Assembly (NCBI GenBank): GCA_964650525.1
Contig: CAZYUA010000023.1
Coordinates: 1 to 64,000, forward strand
Length of the DNA stretch: 64,000 nucleotides
Origin: UBA1413 sp964650525
GTDB taxonomy: Bacteria; Bacteroidota; Bacteroidia; Bacteroidales; Prolixibacteraceae
Direction: 5' to 3'
Shown: piece by piece, positions 10,242 through 18,171 of the stretch
Layout: each line of letters starts with the position of its first letter
Numbering within the stretch: the stretch's first letter is position 1
Position numbers and translations under genes: made by a program
Notes under the pieces: generated by a model
What the model was told of the DNA's origin: nothing
The model's database searches: none
Seen by the model: the letters and a program-made list of their open reading frames with translations, nothing else

Positions 10242-10934
10242 TCAGAAAAACCGGAAGGGGTTGTAGCTGATGCCATGGTCGTAGACGTCGCAGTTTTCGC
10301 GCTTTTTCAGGAAGCGTACCATGCCATAGGTGGCGGGGGTGAGAAGGATCTCCACACCGCATTTGAAGAGGTAGTTCGACAGGATCACGGTGGCCAGCAG
10401 ATCTCCGGGGAGGGTTCCGTAAAAGGCAACCAGGCAGAAGAGGAGGGTGTCCACACCCTCGCCGGCCAGGGTGGAACCAATAGTGCGGACCCAGAGATGC
10501 CGGCCTTCCATGCGGATCTTGAGCTTCGACAGGAGGAAGGAGTTGGTGAATTCGCCGGCAAAGTAAGCCACCAGGCTGGCCAGCACGATGCGGGGCACGA
10601 AGCCGGCAATGGCGGCATAGGCCTCCTGGCCTTCCCATCCCGGTGCCGGGGGCAGCAGCTGCACCACCCACAACACCAGCGACATCAGCAGAGCGGCAAA
10701 AAAACCGGTCCAGATCACCTTCCGCGACCGCCGGTAACCATACACCTCGGTCAGCACATCCCCGAAAATATATCCCAGGGGAAACAACAGGGTGCCCCCG
10801 TCGAAGGTAAACGCCCACAACGACACGATCTTGGTGCTGGCCATGTTCGATATCAGCAGCACAGCTACGAACAGGGCCATGATGACTTCAAAATACCGGG
10901 AAGCCGGCTTATTGTCAGACGAGGGCATCATCAA
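10242..10934 (-). CDS. yhhQ: Queuosine precursor transporter (YhhQ/VUT family)
   Basis: An inner-membrane protein of 230 residues with about six hydrophobic segments. Family signatures are the N-terminal SNMASTKIVSLW segment, PLGYIFGDVLTEVYGYRRSR, a central YFAGEFTNSFLLSKLK motif and WVRTIGSTLAGEGVDT. Family knowledge: YhhQ proteins import queuosine precursors (preQ0/preQ1) for tRNA modification. The start is one of three consecutive ATG codons. The first is annotated. It is transcribed toward the adhesin/SprF pair and shares a 147-bp divergent promoter region with the Rnk-like gene. The exact salvaged precursor cannot be read from sequence. Confidence 0.9.
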   Translation of the reverse strand: MMMPSSDNKPASRYFEVIMALFVAVLLISNMASTKIVSLWAFTFDGGTLLFPLGYIFGDVLTEVYGYRRSRKVIWTGFFAALLMSLVLWVVQLLPPAPGWEGQEAYAAIAGFVPRIVLASLVAYFAGEFTNSFLLSKLKIRMEGRHLWVRTIGSTLAGEGVDTLLFCLVAFYGTLPGDLLATVILSNYLFKCGVEILLTPATYGMVRFLKKRENCDVYDHGISYNPFRFF

Positions 10935-10955
10935 TCATACAACTGTTAAAGTATG

Positions 10956-10963
10956 CAAAATTA
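10956..10963 (-). promoter_or_regulatory. -7 element for the queuosine transporter gene
   Basis: TAATTTTG on the minus strand matches TAnnTTTG exactly and lies 22 bp upstream of the ATG. No clear -33 TTG was seen. Confidence 0.5.
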
Positions 10964-11003
10964 CTATTTTACCCTTGGGTGAAAGGCATTTTCCGGGCTA
11001 CTG

Positions 11004-11035
11004 TTTGCGATTTGCAAATTATTTACGTATTTTTA
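11004..11035 (+). promoter_or_regulatory. Promoter for the Rnk-like gene
   Basis: TTTG at 11004-11007, a 20-bp spacer, and TATTTTTA at 11028-11035 fit the Bacteroidota promoter with one mismatch. The ATG is 46 bp downstream. Confidence 0.5.
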
Positions 11036-11081
11036 CCCCGATTCGGTTCCCGGGAACCGGATTTTTTATTTTATCAATCCC

Positions 11082-11495
11082 ATGAAAGCGCAATTACACA
11101 TTACAGACATCGATTTCCAGCGGCTGCTGACCCTGGTAAACCATTTCGGAGCCGACAAAAAGGCCGACCCTGTCAACCTGGAAGTATTAAGGGAGGAACT
11201 CCTGAAAGCAGACAAGATAGATCCGGAAAAGATACCGGCAGACTATATCACCATGAATTCGGAATTTGAGGTCACGGATGTGACCACGGGAAGGGTGATG
11301 CGGTTCAGGCTGGTGTACCCCCAGCTGGCCGATTTTCGTAGCGGCAAGCTCTCGGTGTTGTCGCCTTTGGGAAGCGCCCTGATTGGCTACCGCGAAGGCG
11401 ACGAGGTGGAGTTTCTGGCTCCCGGGGGAAAGAGGATGGTCAGGATCGGCAGGATCCTTTACCAGCCCGAGGCCAACGGGGAGTACGAACTGTAA
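11082..11495 (+). CDS. GreA/GreB C-terminal domain protein, Rnk-like
   Basis: A 137-residue cytoplasmic protein. Residues ~1-50 form a short helical N-terminus (DFQRLLTLV, LREEL). Residues ~55-130 match the GreA/GreB C-terminal FKBP-like domain, with VTDVTTGRVMRFRLVYP, LSPLGSALIGYREGDEVEF and PGG. This is the architecture of Rnk/nucleoside diphosphate kinase regulator proteins. It is too short for a full GreA and lacks the long coiled-coil arm that reaches the polymerase channel. Family knowledge: Rnk binds RNA polymerase and competes with Gre factors. The biological role here is unproven. It is monocistronic, with the minus-strand HD gene converging from the right. Confidence 0.85.
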   Translation: MKAQLHITDIDFQRLLTLVNHFGADKKADPVNLEVLREELLKADKIDPEKIPADYITMNSEFEVTDVTTGRVMRFRLVYPQLADFRSGKLSVLSPLGSALIGYREGDEVEFLAPGGKRMVRIGRILYQPEANGEYEL

Positions 11496-11566
11496 TTCTT
11501 CTGCTTTGGGGCTCTCTTCCTGCCCTGAAGAAACCTCTGCCTGACAATCCCCACCCCCTTCACAGA

Positions 11567-12121
11567 TCAGAGCCCGATGGTGTCGCTCACTTCCTGCATG
11601 GCCGACAGGGAAATCTCAGCAAACTCCCCGAGGGGAATGCCGATTTTTTCGCATTCCAGGATTACCTCCCGCCGTACTGAGGCGGCGAAGGCTTTTTCCT
11701 TCATGCGTTTGGTGACCGATTTCACTTTTACGGAAGCGACTTTTTTGTCGGGGTAGACCAGGGCGGTAGCAGTGATCAGTCCGGTGATGGTCTCCCCGGC
11801 GGCGAGGGCGTGCTGGAATTCGGTGGTCCGTTCCCGGCCGGTGGCCATCTCGTTGTGGTTGACAATGGCATCCAGGGCCGCCGGGGAGACCATCCCTCCG
11901 AGCAGCCTGGCCGCAGCAGGACCGTGGGTCAGCGGATCGGCACCGGTGATCTCCACGTCGATGTCGTGGAGCAGCCCCGCCAGTCCCCACTCCTCAACGT
12001 TCCTGCCCAGACGCCGGGCCAGCGCCCGCATCACCGCCTCACTGGCATAACAGTGACGCCGCATATTCTCCGAGTGGATATGGCGCTCCAGCATCGCTAC
12101 CGCTTCTTCCCTGGTGATCAT
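11567..12121 (-). CDS. HD/HDIG domain phosphohydrolase
   Basis: A 184-residue protein from the ATG at 12121 (MITREEAVAML). An upstream alternative at 12157 would overlap the divergent promoter and is disfavoured. HD-domain metal ligands are visible: H-x-x-H in HIHSENMRRHCY, the HD pair in GLLHDIDVE, and NHNE further on. A conserved C-terminal block (ATALVYPDKKVASVKVKSV) is typical of the small HDIG proteins found in many anaerobes. Substrate is unknown; family members hydrolyse nucleotides or cyclic dinucleotides. It is divergent from the CYTH gene with a 46-bp gap. Confidence 0.85.
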   Translation of the reverse strand: MITREEAVAMLERHIHSENMRRHCYASEAVMRALARRLGRNVEEWGLAGLLHDIDVEITGADPLTHGPAAARLLGGMVSPAALDAIVNHNEMATGRERTTEFQHALAAGETITGLITATALVYPDKKVASVKVKSVTKRMKEKAFAASVRREVILECEKIGIPLGEFAEISLSAMQEVSDTIGL

Positions 12122-12154
12122 CACAAAATGGTTAAAAGGTTTCCTATTTTTACC

Positions 12155-12162
12155 CAAAAATA
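12155..12162 (-). promoter_or_regulatory. -7 element for the HD-domain gene
   Basis: TATTTTTG on the minus strand is an exact TAnnTTTG match, 33 bp upstream of the ATG at 12121. A one-mismatch element on the other strand, TATTTTTA at 12145-12152, could serve the CYTH gene at 12168. Confidence 0.5.
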
Positions 12163-12167
12163 ACGAA

Positions 12168-12626
12168 ATGAAGGAGACAGAACGGAAATTCCTCGTTCAT
12201 AAGGCCCATTTTCCTGATCATGTACCCCATACCCATATCAGACAGGGCTATCTGTCGGTCGATCCCGGGCGGATTGTCCGCATCCGGATGGACGATGCCA
12301 AAGCCTTCCTCACCATCAAGGGAACCATGACCGGCATCACACGGCCTGAATTTGAATATTCTATACCGCCTGCCGATGCCGAAGAGTTGATGAAGCTGGC
12401 TTTGCACCACCCGGTGGAAAAAATCAGATACCGTCTGAAAGTGGAGGACACCCATTGGGAAGTCGACGAATTCCTTGGCGTCAACCGGGGATTGTGGCTC
12501 GCAGAGGTGGAATTGGAAACCGAAGACCAGCCCTTCAGCCGCCCGGAGTGGCTGGGCGAGGAGGTCACCCGGGATGGAAGATACTACAATGCCTGGTTGG
12601 CAGAGCATCCCTGGTCCGCCTGGTAA
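12168..12626 (+). CDS. CYTH domain protein (triphosphate tunnel metalloenzyme)
   Basis: A 152-residue protein from the ATG at 12168, chosen because the family motif ExExK falls at the extreme N-terminus (MKETERKFLV). Later blocks match the tunnel strands: RQGYLS, VRIRMDDAKAFLTIKG, EFEYSIP, YRLKVEDTHWEVDEF and LAEVELE. Family knowledge: short bacterial CYTH proteins hydrolyse triphosphate or inorganic tripolyphosphate using acidic residues and a divalent metal. The precise substrate is not predictable. It runs convergent with the T9SS cargo gene to its right, with 7 bp between. Confidence 0.9.
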   Translation: MKETERKFLVHKAHFPDHVPHTHIRQGYLSVDPGRIVRIRMDDAKAFLTIKGTMTGITRPEFEYSIPPADAEELMKLALHHPVEKIRYRLKVEDTHWEVDEFLGVNRGLWLAEVELETEDQPFSRPEWLGEEVTRDGRYYNAWLAEHPWSAW

Positions 12627-12633
12627 GGCCCCC

Positions 12634-13128
12634 TCAGTTCCGGATAATCTTGAAGCTCCCCACCGCCTTGTCAGCATTCCGGAAGACCTTCAGCAGGTAG
12701 GTCCCGGAAACATACATTTCCATGTTGATGAGTTCCGGGAGTGCCTCCGGCTGCTTGTCCAGCAGCATCCGGCCATCGGGGCTGTAAAGGCGGTAGCTGA
12801 TATTTCCCGGCACCTCGCCCGAAATATCGAGTTTCAGGGAGGTGGAAACCGGATTGGGATATACGGAGACCTCCAGACCCGGATAGAGGTGCGGGTCCAG
12901 GGCGGTGACGGTCAGCCTGCTCTGGTGGAATCCCTGGGTCAGGATGTGGCTGCCACCCGATAAAGTAGCAATAACAGGTTCTCCGACCGTCCAAGACAAC
13001 TGGACTCCCGAGCCGGTGGCGCTGGCCCCTGCGGAGGAGATGACCTGCTGCCCCGTCACCGGCAGGTTAGCGGCCAGTAACAGCGTAGTTAATAAACTGA
13101 AAATGGTACGTTTCACGGCTATGGTCAT
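12634..13128 (-). CDS. Small secreted protein with T9SS type A sorting domain
   Basis: A 164-residue protein from the ATG at 13128, which gives a signal peptide (VKRTIFSLLTTLLLAANLPV, cut near GQQ). Upstream in-frame codons would place ~45 residues before it and are rejected. Residues ~20-75 contain SWTVGEPVIATLSGGSHILT and QGFHQ, a module common in short Bacteroidota secreted proteins. The C-terminal ~80 residues form a type A sorting domain with VSVYPNPVSTSLKLDI, YSPDGRML and GTYLLKVF. Inferred fate: export by T9SS and cell-surface attachment. The function of the small mature part is unknown. Confidence 0.85.
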   Translation of the reverse strand: MTIAVKRTIFSLLTTLLLAANLPVTGQQVISSAGASATGSGVQLSWTVGEPVIATLSGGSHILTQGFHQSRLTVTALDPHLYPGLEVSVYPNPVSTSLKLDISGEVPGNISYRLYSPDGRMLLDKQPEALPELINMEMYVSGTYLLKVFRNADKAVGSFKIIRN

Positions 13129-13526
13129 TAAATGGTACAACTTCCTTATTTTTATCTGCAACAGGCTACCCTGCGGGCAGCCCCTGTAAATCCCCTGCCT
13201 CCGGCTCTTCCAATTACCCGTCAAGTTACGGATTATTTGGATTCCCTGCACCCCTTTCAACAATTATTTACCGACAGGTGCCTGTCAGCAACAAACAGGG
13301 TCCCGATTCTCCGCCTTCAGCCGGGTAAACCGGCATACTGGTTCTAATAAAGCAAACAAAACCACGAACCTGAACTTTCGCATCCTTTTTGTTTCGCCTG
13401 TTCCGGCATGCGTAAAGGCTGGGTTAAATCCGGCACGAGAAGGCCAAAATTGCACCCCGGCCGGTGGGGGAATCATACCAGAAGCTCTATTTTTGCGTTA
13501 AGACTATTATTCACGGATAAAATTGC
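13129..13526. other. Non-coding gap between divergent genes
   Basis: About 400 bp between the T9SS cargo gene (minus) and the DUF3078 gene (plus). Apart from the -7 element at 13488-13495 I see no gene, RNA or repeat. Confidence 0.6.
13488..13495 (+). promoter_or_regulatory. -7 element for the DUF3078 gene
   Basis: TATTTTTG is an exact TAnnTTTG match 31 bp upstream of the ATG at 13527. No clear -33 TTG is seen. Confidence 0.5.
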
Positions 13527-15536
13527 ATGAGAGGGAAACAGATTCTGGCGGCGATACTGTTGGTGCTGGCATTTTCAGGAGCCTTTGCTTATACTGGTGA
13601 GGAGCCTGCCACTTCCGACTCGCTCAGGCACAACCTGCAGTTGTTGAAGCGGTACCTGTCGCACGGCAGCCGCTGGCATTTCACCGATCCCCTGCTGGAA
13701 TCGAGGCTCAGGGGGTTGGAGCAGTTTATTGAGAGCGAGCCGGTGGATACCCTTATTGAGACCATCAGCCGGTTGCAGGAGGCAGAAAAGCCCGCGCTGG
13801 TGACACGGAGGCCTGAGGAGGTTCCCGATTCCCTGTCGGTGCCCGGCTATGTTTCCCATGCCCGGTTGGTCCGGATTCTCAGCAACCTGGAGGCAGAGGC
13901 AGGGCAGGAAGCCCGCAACAACCCCGCGGAGGTGCCCCGGGAAAAGATCAACCAGGCGGTAAGGAAATTGGAACTGGTGCCCGAAGGGATGGGCATGCAG
14001 CTTTTCAAAGCCGGCATCTACCGGATGCCAGACTCCCTGAAAATCCTGGAAGCCGTACCCGAACAGATGGTGCAGACCCCCGCCGACTTCCGGAGAATTC
14101 TCTATCTCGACAGTATTCGCAGCAGCCTCGCCGAGAAAAGGAGAATCCAGTACAACGATTCGCTGATCCGGAGAGCCGCGGAGAGGGCGACCCGGGAGTA
14201 CCGCGACAGCCTGACAGACCGGAGAATCCTCACCCTGAAGAACCAGAAGATCGCATCGGTGAAAAGAAATAACCAGGAGTTGCTGAAAAGCTACAACAAC
14301 CAGGTCATGGCGATGGTAAACGACTCGCTGCTGCAGACGGTACGGTGGCTGGCCGGCTTTGCCGACAGGATCGACAACACCACGGTAAGTCTGGTCAACC
14401 TCACAGGCAGCAGTTCCCCGCTGTTGCTGAGCAACTCCGGAAGTTATTTTACCCGGATATGGCTGAAGAACGAGCAGAACGACTCCTTGGCGGTGCTGGT
14501 ACAGAACCTGGGCAAGCGCAGCATGCGTCTGGCCATCGAAGACGGGGTCACCTTTTCGCGGTTCCGGCAGCAGTCGGTGAAAGATTTTGATTTTGCCACC
14601 CTGAACCGGCTGCCCGAAAATCTCGACCATGTGGCACGGCGGTACCAGGCCTACACCCCGTGGACCATCGGCGGCGACGGAACCCTGGGCTTCACCCAGA
14701 CCTACCTGAGCAACTGGAAAAAAGGGGGGAAAAGCGCCCTCTCCATCCTGGTGGTAGCCAAGGGGTATGCAAATTTCTCCTCCGACAAGGTCAAATGGGA
14801 AAACAGCGGCGAAATCCGGAATGGGTGGATCAAACCGGGGGATGAAATGATCCAGAAAAACGACGACAAGCTGGAACTCACCTCCCGGGTGGGGTTGAGT
14901 GCCTTTCAGAAGTGGTATTACAGTGCGGAAGCCGACTTTGAGACCCAGTTTTTCGACGGATTTAAATATCCCGACCGCAGCAGGCCCATATCGGGGTTCC
15001 TGGCGCCGGGACGTTTTCTCTTTAAGGTGGGACTGGACTATAAACCCAATAAGGATTTCTCGCTTTTCATTTCGCCGCTGACCTCCAAGACCGTGTTTGT
15101 CAGCGATACCAACCGGGTGGACAAAGGCAGCTTCGGCATCCGGCCGGGGCGCTCATCCTACTGGGAGCCGGGACTCAATACCGACATCAGGTTCAGGAAG
15201 GAGCTGACTTCCGCCATTGTCTTTGAGACCAAATTCAGGATGTTCTTCAACTACCTGGCGCCATTCCGCCAAACCGACCTGGACTGGGAGAACCTGCTGA
15301 CCATCCAGCTCACCGACCACATCAACCTGCGGATGATGACCCATTCGATTTACGACAGCAAAGTGCTGTTCGACAAGGTGGATAAAAACGGGGAACCGCT
15401 TTTTGGTCCGGGGGGAGAGAAACTGCGGGGACCCAAGCTGCAGTTCAGGGAGTTTGTCACGGTAGGATTTTCCTACCGCATCAACCGGCGGGTGGTGCGC
15501 ACACGGGAGATCACCGGAGCAGCAACCCAGCGATGA
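13527..15536 (+). CDS. DUF3078 outer-membrane-like protein with long N-terminal extension
   Basis: A 669-residue protein with a signal peptide (KQILAAILLVLAFSGAFA). Residues ~25-370 are charged and largely helical, with coiled-coil-like stretches rich in R, E and L around 190-260. Residues ~375-669 match DUF3078: LGFTQTYLSNWKKGGKSALS, then WENSGEIRNGW, KNDDKLELTSRVG, FFDGFKYPD, and a closing series of alternating strands ending in GFSYRINRRVV. Family knowledge: DUF3078 proteins are predicted Bacteroidota outer-membrane barrels of unknown role, usually about 300 residues. This one is roughly twice that. Its 3' end overlaps the convergent prenyltransferase gene by 26 bp. Confidence 0.85.
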   Translation: MRGKQILAAILLVLAFSGAFAYTGEEPATSDSLRHNLQLLKRYLSHGSRWHFTDPLLESRLRGLEQFIESEPVDTLIETISRLQEAEKPALVTRRPEEVPDSLSVPGYVSHARLVRILSNLEAEAGQEARNNPAEVPREKINQAVRKLELVPEGMGMQLFKAGIYRMPDSLKILEAVPEQMVQTPADFRRILYLDSIRSSLAEKRRIQYNDSLIRRAAERATREYRDSLTDRRILTLKNQKIASVKRNNQELLKSYNNQVMAMVNDSLLQTVRWLAGFADRIDNTTVSLVNLTGSSSPLLLSNSGSYFTRIWLKNEQNDSLAVLVQNLGKRSMRLAIEDGVTFSRFRQQSVKDFDFATLNRLPENLDHVARRYQAYTPWTIGGDGTLGFTQTYLSNWKKGGKSALSILVVAKGYANFSSDKVKWENSGEIRNGWIKPGDEMIQKNDDKLELTSRVGLSAFQKWYYSAEADFETQFFDGFKYPDRSRPISGFLAPGRFLFKVGLDYKPNKDFSLFISPLTSKTVFVSDTNRVDKGSFGIRPGRSSYWEPGLNTDIRFRKELTSAIVFETKFRMFFNYLAPFRQTDLDWENLLTIQLTDHINLRMMTHSIYDSKVLFDKVDKNGEPLFGPGGEKLRGPKLQFREFVTVGFSYRINRRVVRTREITGAATQR

Positions 15537-16371
15537 CCAGCAGTGCATAGAGGACGCTGGCCACGCCGTTGGTGGTAAAGAAAGCCAGGTTTACCCGGCT
15601 GAGGTCATGGGCTTTGACGATCAGGTGCTGGTAGAGGAGCAGCAGCAGGAAGAGAAGGGCACCACTCCAGTGGAGCCAGCCGTCATTCATGGTCAGGGCC
15701 AGCAGCAGCACCAGCAGGGCGGAGATCGCATGCAGGATCGCGGAAAACCAAAGGGCCCTCTGTTTGCCGACTTCTGCCGGTATGGAGCGTAGTTCCTGGC
15801 TATGGTCGAAATCTTCATCCTGGAGGGCATAGATGATGTCGAATCCGCTGGCCCAGAAGAAAACGATACCGCTGACCAGAAGGGGCAGCCACCCAAACCG
15901 GCCGGCAACTGCCAGGTAAGCCCCCATGGGAGCTATGGCCAGTCCCAGGCTCAGCACAAAATGGCATAACGGGGTGATCCGCTTGGTATAACTGTAAAAC
16001 AAAATTACAAAGAGCGCTACCGGGGCCAGGAGAAAACAGAGCAGGTTGATGAACCACGTGGCAGCCACAAACAACAGGCTGTTGACCACCACAAAGAGAA
16101 AGGCCGCCCCGGGACGGATGACCCCGGCAGGTATCTCCCTGCCGGCAGTTCGCGGGTTGACGCGGTCGAAGTGGCGGTCGAGCCACCGGTTAAAGCCCAT
16201 GGCTGCATTCCGGGCAAAAACCATGCACAACACCACCAGCAACAACAACCGTAGGCTCATCATCGCCCCCGGCTGGGTCACCCCCATGAAAAAACCGGTC
16301 AGCGCAAAGGGCAGCGCAAACAACGTATGCTCGAATTTCACCAGTTTCATGTAATTGCCTACCGTGCCCAT
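15511..16371 (-). CDS. UbiA-like prenyltransferase (probable menaquinone pathway)
   Basis: A 286-residue membrane enzyme with 8-9 hydrophobic segments. Two Asp-rich prenyl-diphosphate motifs are present: N61-RWLD-RHFD-RVNPRTAGREIPAG and D178-IIYALQDEDFDH. The start KLVKFEHTLFALPFAL is typical of the UbiA/MqnP group. Family knowledge: these transfer a polyprenyl chain to an aromatic acceptor; in Bacteroidota this subgroup usually serves menaquinone synthesis via futalosine (MqnP). No other quinone genes are in the window, so the acceptor is inferred. The gene starts within a divergent promoter region shared with the SRPBCC gene. Confidence 0.88.
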   Translation of the reverse strand: MGTVGNYMKLVKFEHTLFALPFALTGFFMGVTQPGAMMSLRLLLLVVLCMVFARNAAMGFNRWLDRHFDRVNPRTAGREIPAGVIRPGAAFLFVVVNSLLFVAATWFINLLCFLLAPVALFVILFYSYTKRITPLCHFVLSLGLAIAPMGAYLAVAGRFGWLPLLVSGIVFFWASGFDIIYALQDEDFDHSQELRSIPAEVGKQRALWFSAILHAISALLVLLLALTMNDGWLHWSGALLFLLLLLYQHLIVKAHDLSRVNLAFFTTNGVASVLYALLVIAGLLLR

Positions 16372-16388
16372 ACCCTTCCGATTTGAGA

Positions 16389-16396
16389 CAAAAATA
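16389..16396 (-). promoter_or_regulatory. -7 element for the prenyltransferase gene
   Basis: TATTTTTG on the minus strand is an exact TAnnTTTG match, 18 bp upstream of the ATG. Confidence 0.5.
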
Positions 16397-16402
16397 GTAA
16401 GA

Positions 16403-16432
16403 TTGCCCGAATACCACCTTTTGCTATCTTTG
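16403..16432 (+). promoter_or_regulatory. Full Bacteroidota promoter for the SRPBCC gene
   Basis: TTG at 16403-16405, a 19-bp spacer, and TATCTTTG at 16425-16432 match both consensus elements exactly. The ATG follows 69 bp later. Confidence 0.65.
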
Positions 16433-16501
16433 TAAAAGAGAAGACCCGCCGAAGAGAAGATTCCCGGCAGAGGAAACTCCGTCAGTTAAAGAATTCAACC
16501 C

Positions 16502-16882
16502 ATGAAAGAGTTCAGGAGAACCATCCGGCTGAAGGCAGCGCCGGAAAATGTCTACCAGGCACTGGTAAACCGTGAGATGCTCGAAATATGGACCGGCGAA
16601 CCGGCAGTCATGGCCGAAGAACCAGGAACTGCTTTTTCGCTCTGGGATGGCAGCATCACCGGCACCAACCTGGCTTTTGAAAAAAACAGCCTCGTCCGTC
16701 AGCAATGGGATTTCGGGGACCAGCAGGAACCCTCGGTGGTAACCTTACGCCTGTCGGCAGCAGGAAGACAGACCACCCTGGAGGTGATCCATACCAACAT
16801 CCCGGACGATTCGTACGATAATATGAGGGAGGGTTGGCTCTCCGACTACCTGGGAGGACTGGAACAGCTCTTCGAGGGTTGA
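16502..16882 (+). CDS. SRPBCC/AHSA1-like domain protein
   Basis: A 126-residue single-domain protein of the START/Bet v1 superfamily. Signatures are the N-terminal IRLKAAPENVYQALVN strand-helix, EIWTGEPA, the F-x-L-W-D-G-x-I-T-G central block, LVRQQWDF, and a C-terminal amphipathic helix with REGWLSDYLGGLEQLF. Family knowledge: AHSA1-type SRPBCC proteins bind hydrophobic ligands or interact with chaperones. No specific ligand is indicated. A strong promoter with matching -33 and -7 elements lies in front. The ExbB operon begins 170 bp downstream under its own promoter. Confidence 0.85.
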   Translation: MKEFRRTIRLKAAPENVYQALVNREMLEIWTGEPAVMAEEPGTAFSLWDGSITGTNLAFEKNSLVRQQWDFGDQQEPSVVTLRLSAAGRQTTLEVIHTNIPDDSYDNMREGWLSDYLGGLEQLFEG

Positions 16883-16910
16883 GCCATGTGCGAAAAATAT
16901 ACTACTTTTG
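16879..16910 (+). promoter_or_regulatory. Promoter for the ExbB-ExbD-TonB operon
   Basis: TTG at 16879-16881, a 21-bp spacer, and TACTTTTG at 16903-16910. It is followed by an unusually long (~140 nt) leader before the first ATG. The leader holds a GC-rich inverted repeat (GACC and CCGG arms, 16995-17019). Confidence 0.55.
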
Positions 16911-17051
16911 TCCCGTATAATAAACGGAAATCCTTTTCGTTTGATAGGAGGCTCACCCTGTGGATCTTGAAGGATCCGCGGAACCATGCGGCAGGACCCC
17001 GGTCCCGCCCCGGGAGGTCAGACGAAAGGGTATCAGATCAATGCAAACATT

Positions 17052-17750
17052 ATGATGAGTTTTCTATTACAGATTCAAACCACTCCCGGCATTCCGGGAG
17101 CAGAAAGCCTGGGGGCACAGCCTGATGGCATCTCCATGAAATTTTTCGACCTGGCGGTGAAGGGGGGATGGATAATGATCCCCATCGTGCTGCTGTCGGT
17201 TTTGGCGGTTTACATTTTCATCGACCGTTATTTTGCCGTCAAGCGTGCGGGCAAGTTCGACACCAGTCTGATGGAGAAGATCAAAGGGTACATCACAGCC
17301 GGGAAGATCGATGCAGCCATCGCCCTGTGCCGCAGCAACGACAACCCGGCGGCCAGGATGGTGGAAAAAGGCATCAGCCGCATCGGCAGGCCGCTGAACG
17401 ACGTGTCGGCAGCCATTGAGAATGTCGGCAACCTGGAGATCCAGAAACTCGAAAAAGGATTGCCGGCCCTGGCTTCGGCTGCCGGAGGAGCCCCCATGCT
17501 GGGATTCCTGGGTACCGTCCTCGGCATGGTGCAGGCATTTTACGACATGGCCAACGCAGGGAACAACATCGACATCACCCTTCTCTCCACCGGTATCTAC
17601 CAGGCTATGGTCACCACGGTAGCAGGGCTGATCGTCGGCATCACCGCCTACTTCGCCTATAACATCCTGGTGTCGAGCATCGAAAAGGTAGTCTACAAAA
17701 TGGAAGCCACCACCACCGAATTCATGGATTTACTCAACGAACCCGTATAA
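17052..17750 (+). CDS. MotA/TolQ/ExbB proton channel protein
   Basis: A 232-residue inner-membrane protein. Consecutive ATGs at 17052 and 17055 are the likely start; an upstream in-frame ATG at 16986 would add 22 polar residues and is disfavoured. There are three membrane segments: GGWIMIPIVLLSVLAVYIFI (with DRYFAV following), then a cytoplasmic domain (IDAAIALCRSNDNPAARMVE), and two C-terminal spans around LGFLGTVLGMVQAF and TTVAGLIVGITAYFAYNIL. The conserved GxxAPMLGxxGTV-like block is present as GGAPMLGFLGTV. With the ExbD and TonB-like genes it forms a proton-driven energy-transduction complex for the outer membrane. Confidence 0.93.
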   Translation: MMSFLLQIQTTPGIPGAESLGAQPDGISMKFFDLAVKGGWIMIPIVLLSVLAVYIFIDRYFAVKRAGKFDTSLMEKIKGYITAGKIDAAIALCRSNDNPAARMVEKGISRIGRPLNDVSAAIENVGNLEIQKLEKGLPALASAAGGAPMLGFLGTVLGMVQAFYDMANAGNNIDITLLSTGIYQAMVTTVAGLIVGITAYFAYNILVSSIEKVVYKMEATTTEFMDLLNEPV

Positions 17751-17760
17751 ACCCTCCGGC

Positions 17761-18168
17761 ATGGCCCTGAAAAAAAGAAATAAAATCAACGCAGCGTTCA
17801 GTATGGCCTCCATGACGGACATCGTCTTCCTGTTGCTGATATTTTTCATGCTTTCGTCGACGCTGGTGGCACCGAATGCCCTGAAGCTGCTGCTTCCGCA
17901 AAGCAACAGCCAGACAGCGGCCAAGCCTGTGACCGCCATCTCGATTACGAAGGAGCTTCAGTATTATATCAACGACGACGGGTTATTAAAAAGGGTCGAT
18001 TTCCTGGAAATAGAGCCTTATCTGAAACAGAAATTCGGCAACACCCCCGATGTGTACATTTCGCTCCATACCGACCGGTCGGTGCCGGTGGAACAGGTGG
18101 TCAAAGTGATGAATATCGCGCGCAAGAACGAATTTAAGCTGATCCTGGCCACTGCGCCGGAAAATTAG
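17761..18168 (+). CDS. ExbD/TolR biopolymer transport protein
   Basis: A 135-residue protein with a short basic N-terminus, one transmembrane helix (DIVFLLLIFFMLSSTLV) and a periplasmic domain. Asp20 in SMTD is in the position of the conserved proton-carrying aspartate. The C-terminal half (VYISLHTDRSVPVEQVVKVM, FKLILAT) is the usual ExbD/TolR periplasmic fold. It lies 10 bp after exbB-like and 3 bp before the TonB-like gene, a tight operon. Confidence 0.93.
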   Translation: MALKKRNKINAAFSMASMTDIVFLLLIFFMLSSTLVAPNALKLLLPQSNSQTAAKPVTAISITKELQYYINDDGLLKRVDFLEIEPYLKQKFGNTPDVYISLHTDRSVPVEQVVKVMNIARKNEFKLILATAPEN

Positions 18169-18171
18169 ACC

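Noticed and set aside
16440..16480. GAGGAAACTCC resembling an RNase P RNA core
   Set aside because: Only a few bases match and none of the surrounding RNase P helices are present.
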